Origin: Streptomyces griseoviridis
GTDB taxonomy: Bacteria > Actinomycetota > Actinomycetes > Streptomycetales > Streptomycetaceae
DNA length: 64,000 bases
NCBI GenBank assembly: GCA_014649155.1
Contig: BMSM01000001.1
Coordinates: forward strand, 62,001-126,000
Direction of reading: 5' to 3'
Shown here: one piece after another, positions 56,307 to 64,000 of the stretch
Layout of the letters: each line of letters opens with the position of its first letter
How positions within the stretch are numbered: the first letter of the stretch is position 1
The notes under the pieces: generated by a model
What the model was told of the DNA's origin: nothing
The model's input: the letters and a program-made list of their open reading frames with translations, nothing else
The model's database searches: none
Program-made: the position numbers and the translations under genes

Positions 56307-57683
56307 TCAGTCCCGGACCCGCCGCCGCTGCCGGGCGTACCCGGCCGCCGCCAGCGCCGCCGTCATCGCGCCCGTCGCGTACAGCTGCACCCGGGTCTCC
56401 GGCTCCCGGGCCATCAGGACGAAGACCGCCGCCATGCCCGCCAGCGCCACCCAGGTCAGCACCGGGTACGCCCACATCCGCACCACCAGCCGCTCCGGCG
56501 CGGCCCGCTCCAGCTCCCGGCGCAGCCTCAGCTGTGACACGGCGATGAAGGCCCAGACGACCAGGATGACCGCGCCGGTCATGTTCAGCAGCCAGGAGAA
56601 GACGTCGTCGGGGCGCCAGTAGCTGAGCAGCACGCAGAAGAAGCCGAAGACCGAGGAGACCAGGACGGCGGTGCGCGGCACCCCGCCCGGCGCCCGCCCC
56701 AGCGCCTCGGGGCCCTGCCCGCGCTCCACCAGGGAGTAGGCGATCCGGGAGGAGCCGTAGATGTTGGCGTTCATCGCGCTCAGCAGGGCGACCAGGACGA
56801 CGACGTTCATCAGCTGCCCGGCGCCCGGGATGCCCAGCTCGTCGAGGGCGGCGACGTACGGGCCCTTCTCGACGACCTCCTCGGAGTCCCACGGGACGAG
56901 GGTGACGACGACCGCCATCGAGCCGATGTAGAACACCGCGATCCGCCACATCGCGGTGCGCACCGCGCTCGCCACGCCCTTGACCGGGTCCTCCGACTCG
57001 GCGGCGGCGATGGTGACCGTCTCCAGGCCGCCGTAGGCGAAGACCGAGGCCAGCAGGCCGATGATCAGGCCGTCGCCACCGTGCGGGAGGAAGGGGGTGA
57101 GGTGCGAGCCGCCCGGGGAGTCGGTGCCGGGCAGGACGCCCGCGATCGCCAGCACGCCCAGGACGAGGAACAGGGTGATCGCGCCCACCTTCAGCGCGGC
57201 GAACCAGAACTCGAACTCGCCGAAGTTCTTCACGGCGGCCAGGTTGGCGCCGCAGAACACCACCATGAACAGCGCCACCCACGCCCACTCGGGGGTGCCC
57301 GGCAGCCAGCCGCTCACGATCCGCGCGGCGCCGATGCCCTCCAGGCCCACGGCCGAGCAGAGCAGCACCCAGAACGCCCAGCCCGCGGTGAACCCGGCCC
57401 ACGGGCCGATCGCCCGCTCGGCGTGCGCCGAGAAGGAACCCGACGAGGGATACGCGGCGGACATCTCGCCCAGCATCCGCATCACCAGCATCACCAGCAC
57501 GCCGGAGAGGGCGTAGGCGACGACGATCGACGGTCCGGCGGCGGCGATGCCGGCCCCGGACCCGACGAACAGCCCCGCCCCGATCACCCCGCCGAGGGCG
57601 ATCATCGACAGGTGGCGCTGCTTGAGGCCGTGGGAGAGGGCGGTGGCCGGGGCGGTGGCCGGGGTGGTGGTACTGCGGGGCAT
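56307..57683 (-). CDS. Amino-acid permease (APC family) 1
   Basis: A 458-residue membrane transporter with about 12 TM helices. The opening LSMIALGGVIGAGLFVGSGAGI in TM1 and FWFAALKVGAITLFL are typical of the amino-acid transporter group (GABA, lysine, proline permeases). It imports an amino acid by proton symport; the substrate is not predictable. I chose the ATG giving MPRSTTT; 21 further residues upstream are possible but not conserved in style. A close paralogue lies 1 kb away beyond bioY. Confidence 0.9.
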   Translation of the reverse strand: MPRSTTTPATAPATALSHGLKQRHLSMIALGGVIGAGLFVGSGAGIAAAGPSIVVAYALSGVLVMLVMRMLGEMSAAYPSSGSFSAHAERAIGPWAGFTAGWAFWVLLCSAVGLEGIGAARIVSGWLPGTPEWAWVALFMVVFCGANLAAVKNFGEFEFWFAALKVGAITLFLVLGVLAIAGVLPGTDSPGGSHLTPFLPHGGDGLIIGLLASVFAYGGLETVTIAAAESEDPVKGVASAVRTAMWRIAVFYIGSMAVVVTLVPWDSEEVVEKGPYVAALDELGIPGAGQLMNVVVLVALLSAMNANIYGSSRIAYSLVERGQGPEALGRAPGGVPRTAVLVSSVFGFFCVLLSYWRPDDVFSWLLNMTGAVILVVWAFIAVSQLRLRRELERAAPERLVVRMWAYPVLTWVALAGMAAVFVLMAREPETRVQLYATGAMTAALAAAGYARQRRRVRD

Positions 57684-58025
57684 GGGCGCGGCTCGTCCCT
57701 TGCTGCGAGGGGGCAAAAACGTCCACAGTCTGGGCGGCCGGGCCACGCGGTGGCAGTGACCGCCCAGTATGCGGACGGGCGACTTCCGGAGGGTGATGTT
57801 CCGGTCACGCGGCGGCAGAGGGCGACGGCGTGGCGCCGTGCGACCCTCACCACGCGCCCCCCGTGACCGGCATCACGTCCCGGCCGGTGTACGCCGCCCC
57901 CGTTGTCCGAAGCCAACCAAGCCCCCGTTCCCGCCTTTGTCGGGCGCCGACGGTGATCCGTGTCAGCACCCCGGTATAGCGTCACGGTGTCCCGATCTGC
58001 CCACCCTCACCCGCGGAGGCCCCCC
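57684..58025. other. Intergenic region between permease and bioY
   Basis: A 342-base divergent gap. Near the right end is a possible -10 (TATAGC, 57975-57980) for bioY without a matching -35. No small gene, riboswitch or clear biotin operator is visible to me. Confidence 0.5.
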
Positions 58026-58607
58026 ATGAGCACCGCCACCGTCCTCGCCCGTCCCGGCAGGGTCCTCGCCGACCTGCTCCCGGCCTCCCGCGTGAAGGAC
58101 GCCGCGCTCGTGGCCGGCGGCGCCGCGCTGGTCGGCCTCGCCGCCCAGATAGCCGTGCCCGTGCCGGGCTCCCCGGTCCCGGTGACCGGCCAGACCTTCG
58201 CCGCGCTGCTCGTCGGCACCGCCCTCGGCGCCGGCCGCGGCGTCCTCTCGCTCGCGCTGTACGCGCTGGTCGGCATGGCGGGCGTGCCGTGGTTCGCGGG
58301 CGGCGTCTCCGGCACCGCCGCGCCGTCGCTCGGCTATGTCTTCGGCATGCTGATCGCCGCCTCCGTCATGGGCGCCCTCGCCCGGCGCGGCGCCGACCGC
58401 TCCGCCTGGCGCACGGCCGGCGCGATGCTGCTCGGCGAGGCGGTCATCTACGCCGTCGGCGTGCCGTACCTGGCCCTGGCCACCGGCATGTCCGCCGGCG
58501 CGGCGATCGCGGCGGGCCTCACCCCGTTCCTGATCGGCGACGCCCTGAAGGCCGCCCTGGCGATGGGCGTGCTGCCCGCCGCCTGGAAGCTGGCCGACCG
58601 GCGCTGA
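58026..58607 (+). CDS. bioY: Biotin transporter substrate-binding subunit BioY
   Basis: A 193-residue membrane protein with six predicted TM helices. BioY hallmarks are QIAVPVPGSPVPVTGQTFAALL and GAGRGVLSLALYALVGMAGVPWFAGG. BioY is the S-component of ECF-type biotin uptake and can act alone or with EcfA/T; no such subunits lie nearby. Good family length. The ATG follows GGAGG after a divergent gap. Confidence 0.94.
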   Translation: MSTATVLARPGRVLADLLPASRVKDAALVAGGAALVGLAAQIAVPVPGSPVPVTGQTFAALLVGTALGAGRGVLSLALYALVGMAGVPWFAGGVSGTAAPSLGYVFGMLIAASVMGALARRGADRSAWRTAGAMLLGEAVIYAVGVPYLALATGMSAGAAIAAGLTPFLIGDALKAALAMGVLPAAWKLADRR

Positions 58608-58627
58608 CGCCGCCGCCCTCACGGCGA

Positions 58628-58670
58628 GGAAGGGCCCGCCGGGACGCAGGACGTCCCGGCGGGCCCTTCC
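58628..58670. terminator. Strong bidirectional terminator
   Basis: A perfect 19-bp stem (58628-58646 with 58652-58670) and a five-base loop lie between the convergent bioY and permease genes, flanked by CCTTCC-type ends. One of the strongest hairpins in the window. Confidence 0.92.
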
Positions 58671-58688
58671 GTCATCTCCAGGGGTCCG

Positions 58689-60104
58689 TCAGGACGGGCT
58701 CCGCTCCTCCGCGGCGCGCCCCGCGACCCGCTCCCGGACCAGCGCCACGACCAGCACGACCGCCGCCACCAGCAGCGACAGCAGCATCGTCGTACGCCCG
58801 TCGTGCTCGGTGTCGGTCAGCATGTACCCGAGGATGAAGACGATCAGCGCCGCCGTCGCCCAGGTCAGGTACGGGTACAGCCACATCCGCACCACCAGCT
58901 TCTCGGGCGCCTCCGCCTCGATGATCCGCCGCATCCGCAGCTGCGAGAAGCAGATCACCAGCCAGACGAACAGGGCGACCGCGCCGGAGGAGTTGACGAG
59001 GAAGAGGAAGACCGAGTCGGGCCACTCGTAGTTGAAGAAGACGGCGAGGAAGCCGAACGCCACCGACGTGAGGATCGCCGTACGCGGCACCCCGCGCCCG
59101 GTCGTCCGCGCGAACGCCGCCGGCGCGTCCCCGCGCTCCCCGAGCGAGAAGGCCATCCGGGAGGCCGTGTACAGACCGGAGTTGAGGCAGGACAGCACCG
59201 ACGTCAGCACGACGACGTTCATGATCTGCCCGGCGTGCGCGATGCCCAGGGAGTCCAGCGCGGCCACGTACGACCCGTCCTCGGTGATGGCCTCGCTGTC
59301 CCAGGGCAGCAGACAGACCACGACGAAGATCGAGCCGAGGTAGAAGACGGCGATCCGCCAGATCACGCTGTTGGTCGACTTGGTCACCGCCCGCCGCGGG
59401 TCCTCCGACTCGCCCGCCGCCAGCGTCGCGATCTCACTGCCCATGAAGGAGAAGACGACCAGCAGGACGCCGGTGAGGACCGCGCCGGGCCCGTTCGGCA
59501 GGAAACCGCCGTGCTCCGTCAGGTTGGCCAGCCCCGCCTGCCCGGTGTCGGCGCCCGGCAGCACCCCGAAGACGGCGAGCAGCCCGACGACGACGAACAC
59601 GCCGATCGCGACGACCTTGATCCCGGCGAACCAGAACTCGAACTCCCCGTAGGAACCGACCGAGACGAGGTTCGTCGCGGTCAGCACCAGCATGACGATC
59701 AGCGCCCATCCCCACTGGGGCACGGCCGGTACCCATCCTTCGAGGATCGTCGCGCCGGCGGTCGCCTCCACCGCCAGCACCACGACCCAGAAGAACCAGT
59801 ACAGCCAGCCGATCGTGAACCCGGCCCAGCGTCCCAGCGCCCGGTCGGCGTGCGCGGAGAACGACCCCGACGCCGGGTCGGCCGCGGACATCTCGCCCAG
59901 CATCCGCATCACCAGCACGACGAGCGTGCCGACGAGCGCGTACGACAGCAGGATGCCGGGACCGGTGGTGGCGATGCCGGTGCCGGACCCCACGAACAGG
60001 CCGGCCCCGATGACACCGCCGATGGCGATCATCGAGAGGTGACGGTTCTTGAGACCGGGCTTCAGCCCGGCGTCGGACGTGCCGACAGTGTGCTGTGTGC
60101 TCAT
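58689..60104 (-). CDS. Amino-acid permease (APC family) 2
   Basis: A 471-residue 12-TM transporter, clearly paralogous to the permease at 56307-57683: LSMIAIGGVIGAGLFVGSGTGI, RMLGEMSAADPASGSFSAHAD and FMGSEIATLAAGESEDPRRAV. It belongs to the GABA permease/AnsP-like group and imports an amino acid. I chose the ATG giving MSTQHT; the longer frame includes non-conserved residues. Same strand as the other permease, with bioY between them in reverse. Confidence 0.92.
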   Translation of the reverse strand: MSTQHTVGTSDAGLKPGLKNRHLSMIAIGGVIGAGLFVGSGTGIATTGPGILLSYALVGTLVVLVMRMLGEMSAADPASGSFSAHADRALGRWAGFTIGWLYWFFWVVVLAVEATAGATILEGWVPAVPQWGWALIVMLVLTATNLVSVGSYGEFEFWFAGIKVVAIGVFVVVGLLAVFGVLPGADTGQAGLANLTEHGGFLPNGPGAVLTGVLLVVFSFMGSEIATLAAGESEDPRRAVTKSTNSVIWRIAVFYLGSIFVVVCLLPWDSEAITEDGSYVAALDSLGIAHAGQIMNVVVLTSVLSCLNSGLYTASRMAFSLGERGDAPAAFARTTGRGVPRTAILTSVAFGFLAVFFNYEWPDSVFLFLVNSSGAVALFVWLVICFSQLRMRRIIEAEAPEKLVVRMWLYPYLTWATAALIVFILGYMLTDTEHDGRTTMLLSLLVAAVVLVVALVRERVAGRAAEERSPS

Positions 60105-60258
60105 GGTCGGATCAGTGAAACCGAGGCCAACGCATTCGTGAACCTTTGATTCCGATACGTTATGCAAAGATTTCCTGTTGCTTCCGTGGCACCCCTCCCC
60201 TTTTCCGGACATGCCACCCGAGGCCGCCCTTCCGGGCCGCGCGTGTCACACTCGACCC

Positions 60259-60744
<486 letters not shown>

Positions 60745-60815
60745 CCGCCGCGGTCCCGCCCGGCGACGGACGGCCGGGCGGGACGTCCACCCCGACCAGG
60801 TAAGGAAGCCGCCAG

Positions 60816-61625
60816 GTGCCAGAAGGGCACACCATCCACCGGCTCGCGCGGGACTACGCCGCCGCCTTCGCCGGCCGCCCGGCCCGGGTCACCAGCCCCC
60901 AGGGAAAGTTCTCCGACGCCGCCGCCCTGCTCGACGGCGCCGAGCTGACCGGCACCGAGGCGCACGGCAAGCACCTCTTCCTCGCCTTCCGCGACAGCGA
61001 CTGGGTCCACATCCACCTCGGCCTCTTCGGCAAGGTCGCCTTCGGCCCGGCCCCCGCGCCCCCGCCCACCGACACCGTCCGGCTGCGCCTGCTCAACGAC
61101 ACCGCCTACGTCGATCTGCGCGGCCCCACCGCCTGCGCCCTGATCACCCCGGACGAGAAGCGCGCGGTACACGACCGCCTCGGCCCCGACCCGCTCCGCG
61201 ACGACGCCGACCCGGCCGCCGCCTGGGCCCGGATCTCCCGCAGCCGCAGCACGATCGCCGCCCTGCTCATGGACCAGAAGGTCATCGCCGGCGTCGGCAA
61301 CGTCTACCGCGCCGAGGTCCTCTTCCGGCACGGCATCGACCCCTACCGCGCCGGCCGCGACCTCACCCCCGCCGAATGGGACGCGCTCTGGACCGACCTG
61401 GTCGCCCTGATGCGCGAGGGCGTGCGCCACAACCGCATCGACACCGTCCGCCCCGAGCACACCCCCGAGGCCATGGGCCGCCCGCCCCGCGTCGACGACC
61501 ACGGCGGCGAGGTCTACGTCTACCGCCGGGCCAACCTGCCCTGCCACCTGTGCGGCGGCGAGATCCGCACCGCCGAGCTCGCCGCCCGCAACCTCTTCTG
61601 GTGCCCCACCTGCCAGCGCGCCTGA
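60816..61625 (+). CDS. Fpg/Nei-family DNA glycosylase
   Basis: A 269-residue base-excision repair enzyme. After removal of Met, the N-terminal Pro-Glu (PEGHTIHRLARDY) is the catalytic end. The helix-two-turn-helix is QKVIAGVGNVYRAEVLF and the C-terminal zinc finger CHLCGG...CPTCQ. The PEGHTI start is of the Nei2-like actinobacterial group that removes oxidised pyrimidines. GTG start with AAGGAAG upstream. Confidence 0.94.
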   Translation: MPEGHTIHRLARDYAAAFAGRPARVTSPQGKFSDAAALLDGAELTGTEAHGKHLFLAFRDSDWVHIHLGLFGKVAFGPAPAPPPTDTVRLRLLNDTAYVDLRGPTACALITPDEKRAVHDRLGPDPLRDDADPAAAWARISRSRSTIAALLMDQKVIAGVGNVYRAEVLFRHGIDPYRAGRDLTPAEWDALWTDLVALMREGVRHNRIDTVRPEHTPEAMGRPPRVDDHGGEVYVYRRANLPCHLCGGEIRTAELAARNLFWCPTCQRA

Positions 61626-61647
61626 CCCGCTCCCCGCAGGCCCCGCC

Positions 61648-62919
61648 TCAGAACCCGTGCGGCAGCCAGGGCGCCACGTCGGAGGAGAACGCCAGGGACG
61701 CCTCCGCCAGCGCCCCCGGCCGCAGCTCCCGGACCCGGCCCGCCGCGCCCAGCGCGGTCAGCGGCACCCCGCCCAGATAGGCCGCGCCCAGCTCCCGCAC
61801 CGACAGGGCGAGATCCGGCTCCTCCGACGTCCGGGCGCAGGACGCGCCCTTCTCGTCGCCGGACAGCCGCCAGCGCCCCGCGTTCCACGGGCAGAAGGCG
61901 TCCTCGACCTCCAGGACCACGTCCACCGGCGTCCGGTACGTCCGCGCCCGGAGCGCCGCCTCCACGTCCACCAGCCGTATGTACAGCATGTCCCGCAGCC
62001 GGAGCAGGCACCGCCGGATGTCGGAGACCTGGTACTGCCACGCCTCGTCGGCCGGCCGGTTCCGCACGGTCAGCCGGTTCGTCAGGTCGATGTCGAACAG
62101 GAACCGCCACAGCGCCGCCCGGGTCGCCGGATCGAGCCCCTCCAGGTCCTGGAGGACCACCGTCCCCTCGGCCCCGCCCTCGCCCCACCCCGGCTTCACC
62201 CGGAACCGCGCGTACCCGGTGACCTCCCCGGCCCGGCCCCCGCCGTCCCCGCCCCGCGACGCGACCACGCACTGCAGCGCCGACGCCCCGTCCCGGCCGC
62301 TCTCCGGGTCCAGCAGCCCCAGCCGCTCCCAGCCCGGCCGCCGGGCCAGCATCCCCGGCCGCCCGGGAACCAGCCGGGCGTACACCGCCTCGCACGCGTC
62401 GAGCACGTCCGCCGGCGCCGCGTACCGCAGCCGTACGTCATCCGTACCGGCCGGGACGGACAGCCGGACCCGCGAGGTGTCGATCTCCGCGCCGAGCTGC
62501 CAGGTCGCCGCGCCGTAGCCGAACCGGCCGTAGATCGCCGGCTCGGACGCCGTCAGCGCCGCCAGCGGCTCACCCCAGCTCCGGACGTCGTCCAGCTGCC
62601 GCCGCATCATCGACGTCAGCACCCCGCGCCGCCGGTGGGTCGCCGCGACGCCGACCATCGTCACCCCGGCGGTCGGCACCTCCGCCCCGCCCGGCACGGT
62701 CATCCGGAAGCCGAACGCCCCCGCCGTCCCGACGCACTCGTCCCCCTCCCAGACCCCGAGCGAACGGTCGACCTCGGTCAGGGAGCGGTACAGCTCCCGC
62801 TCCTCGGGCGCCTCCGCCACCCCGCCGAAAGCGCGCAGCAGAGTGTCGTACCACCGGTCCCACTCCTCGCGCCGCAGCCCCCGAAGGTCGTACGCCCGCT
62901 CAGCTCCGTAAGTGCCCAT
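61648..62919 (-). CDS. Eis-like GNAT acetyltransferase
   Basis: A 423-residue protein with two GNAT domains and an SCP2-like C-terminal domain, the layout of Eis. The acetyl-CoA motif is in VGVAATHRRRGVLTSMMRRQL. The chain ends in GF, as Eis-type enzymes use the C-terminal carboxylate of a terminal Phe as catalytic base. Mycobacterial Eis acetylates aminoglycosides and proteins; the natural substrate here is unknown. ATG MGTYG. Confidence 0.92.
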   Translation of the reverse strand: MGTYGAERAYDLRGLRREEWDRWYDTLLRAFGGVAEAPEERELYRSLTEVDRSLGVWEGDECVGTAGAFGFRMTVPGGAEVPTAGVTMVGVAATHRRRGVLTSMMRRQLDDVRSWGEPLAALTASEPAIYGRFGYGAATWQLGAEIDTSRVRLSVPAGTDDVRLRYAAPADVLDACEAVYARLVPGRPGMLARRPGWERLGLLDPESGRDGASALQCVVASRGGDGGGRAGEVTGYARFRVKPGWGEGGAEGTVVLQDLEGLDPATRAALWRFLFDIDLTNRLTVRNRPADEAWQYQVSDIRRCLLRLRDMLYIRLVDVEAALRARTYRTPVDVVLEVEDAFCPWNAGRWRLSGDEKGASCARTSEEPDLALSVRELGAAYLGGVPLTALGAAGRVRELRPGALAEASLAFSSDVAPWLPHGF

Positions 62920-62995
62920 GGGCCCATGCCTACCAGGGCAATGCGGGGCGAGCCAGGGAATTTCCCGCGCTCGCCCCCGCGACGGGCCGGTGTGC

Positions 62996-63010
62996 AGTTC
63001 ACTGTGAACT
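62996..63010. promoter_or_regulatory. Perfect 15-bp palindrome, divergent promoter region
   Basis: AGTTCACTGTGAACT is symmetric about its central T. It lies midway between the divergent Eis-like and phosphatase genes. A candidate operator for an unknown dimeric regulator. Confidence 0.5.
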
Positions 63011-63082
63011 CCGGCCTCGGACGGGGGACAAGTGGCACCTCCCGTGCCAAGCGCCCGCTCCGATGGATAGGGTCCCGAACTG

Positions 63083-64000
63083 ATGGCAGCAGGACGACAG
63101 CGGCGCGCGGAAGCCGACACGTTCACGGCCCGGTTGAAGAAGCAGTGGCACCGGGCCCGCGTCGCGCTGCGCAGATCCGCCGTCGACTACTTCCGCGGCG
63201 ACGGCTCCGACTGGATCGCCCTGGCCGGACTCCTGCTCACGGTCCCGGTCATCGCGGTCACCACCATGGTCAACCCGGTCTGGGTCTCCCCGGCCGCGCT
63301 GGTCCTGCCGATCGTCGCGGGCGGACTGCTGCTCCGCCCGGCCAGCCTGCTCGGGCTGTACGCGGCGGCGGCCACCGCGCTGATCGTGGAGTCGGTCCGC
63401 CTCGGCCCGTACACCGAGGGCCCCTCCCGGGTCACCCCGGGCGTGGTCCTGACCGTCGCCGCCTGCGGCTTCGTCGGCCTGCTGATCGCCCAGTTCCGCA
63501 GCCGGGTCGGCGTGCCCTGGCGGCGCGGCGGCACCATGCTCTTCGACCTGCGCGAACGCATCCGGGTCCAGAGCAAGCTGCCCCAGCTGCCCCCGGGCTG
63601 GCACCGTGAGATGGCGCTGCGCCCGGCCGGCGGCCAGTCCTTCTCCGGCGACTTCGTGGTCGCGGCCCGCACCGGCGGCGGCCGGACCCTGGAGGTCGTC
63701 CTCACCGACGTCTCCGGCAAGGGCATGGACGCCGGCTCCCGCGCCCTGCTGCTCTCCGGCGCCTTCGGCGGCCTGCTGGGCAGCCTTCCCCCGCACGCCT
63801 TCCTGCCCGCCGCCAACGGCTATCTGCTCCGCCAGGACTGGGACGAGGGCTTCGCCACCTCCATCCACCTCGTCCTCGACCTCGACTCCGGCGACTACGA
63901 GCTGTACACCGCCGGGCACCCGCCGGGCCTCCAGCTCAGCGCCGGCACCGGCCGCTGGGAGGAGAAGGCCGCCGAGGGCCCGCTCCTCGGCGTGTACGAC
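63083..64000 (+). CDS. SpoIIE-type PP2C phosphatase (partial)
   Basis: The first 306 residues of a membrane-bound phosphatase cut by the window end. A basic cytoplasmic N-terminus leads to about four TM helices (residues 45-140: WIALAGLLLTVPVIAV, ALVLPIVAGGLLL, VVLTVAACGFVGLLIA), then the PP2C-like domain: GGQSFSGDFVV, VVLTDVSGKGMDAG and the LYTAGHPPGL segment. Such proteins dephosphorylate anti-anti-sigma factors. ATG start. The rest of the domain lies outside. Confidence 0.88.
   Translation, partial: MAAGRQRRAEADTFTARLKKQWHRARVALRRSAVDYFRGDGSDWIALAGLLLTVPVIAVTTMVNPVWVSPAALVLPIVAGGLLLRPASLLGLYAAAATALIVESVRLGPYTEGPSRVTPGVVLTVAACGFVGLLIAQFRSRVGVPWRRGGTMLFDLRERIRVQSKLPQLPPGWHREMALRPAGGQSFSGDFVVAARTGGGRTLEVVLTDVSGKGMDAGSRALLLSGAFGGLLGSLPPHAFLPAANGYLLRQDWDEGFATSIHLVLDLDSGDYELYTAGHPPGLQLSAGTGRWEEKAAEGPLLGVYD

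Overview
The window is a piece of a Streptomyces-type chromosome. Coding regions are very GC-rich with strong third-position G/C bias, GTG and TTG starts are common, and family content is actinobacterial: PknG-type kinase, XRE/DUF5753 plus DUF397 plus HATPase trio, Rv2466c-like DsbA protein, actinobacterial RpiB, Eis-like acetyltransferase. I place about 50 protein genes, one frameshifted gene and no rRNA, tRNA, CRISPR array or intact insertion sequence.

Layout. 1-5.6 kb: GntR regulator, small hypothetical, EttA translation factor, a thioesterase/hypothetical pair, truncated hemoglobin and a PCMT-like methyltransferase, ending at a perfect 5 x 12-bp tandem repeat. 5.6-16.8 kb: seven minus-strand genes that read as one signalling operon, in transcription order GlnX-like membrane protein, GlnH-like binding protein, coiled-coil protein, PknG-like kinase, PP2C phosphatase, vWA protein and FHA protein. 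16.9-25.3 kb: MscS channel, HNH protein, frameshifted Uma2 gene, PadR-controlled ABC exporter, small repeat protein plus MalQ, small membrane protein. 25.3-27.6 kb: TetR regulator divergent from an FAD monooxygenase, with a striking 14-bp-periodic repeat array around the promoters. 27.6-39.5 kb: aminopeptidase N, DUF1203 protein, Asd, ECF sigma factor plus membrane partner, large secreted subtilase, NUDIX protein, Tat-exported phosphoesterase. 39.6-45.1 kb: P-loop ATPase with a membrane-anchored binding protein, then DUF397, XRE and HATPase genes.

45.1-49.3 kb is the most exciting part: an apparent lanthipeptide-type RiPP operon. Two paralogous precursor-like peptides carry an alternating Cys-Thr-Cys-Ser ladder in the middle of the chain. 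They are followed by a HopA1-like lyase candidate and a three-module protein (PqqD/RRE-like domain, kinase, LanC-like cyclase). The cyclase has a CCG-type zinc motif. Kinase and cyclase are fused while the lyase is separate, and the presumed core is internal. Together these do not match the lanthipeptide classes I know well.

49.5-64 kb: AbiEi-like protein, second aminopeptidase N, DsbA-family protein, a possible transposon remnant, 2-hydroxyacid dehydrogenase, iron superoxide dismutase with a Nur-like box, two amino-acid permeases around BioY, RpiB, an Fpg/Nei glycosylase, an Eis-like acetyltransferase and a SpoIIE-type phosphatase cut by the window end. Strong hairpins separate most convergent units. 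All functional statements are read from sequence motifs and remembered family features; no database search was run.
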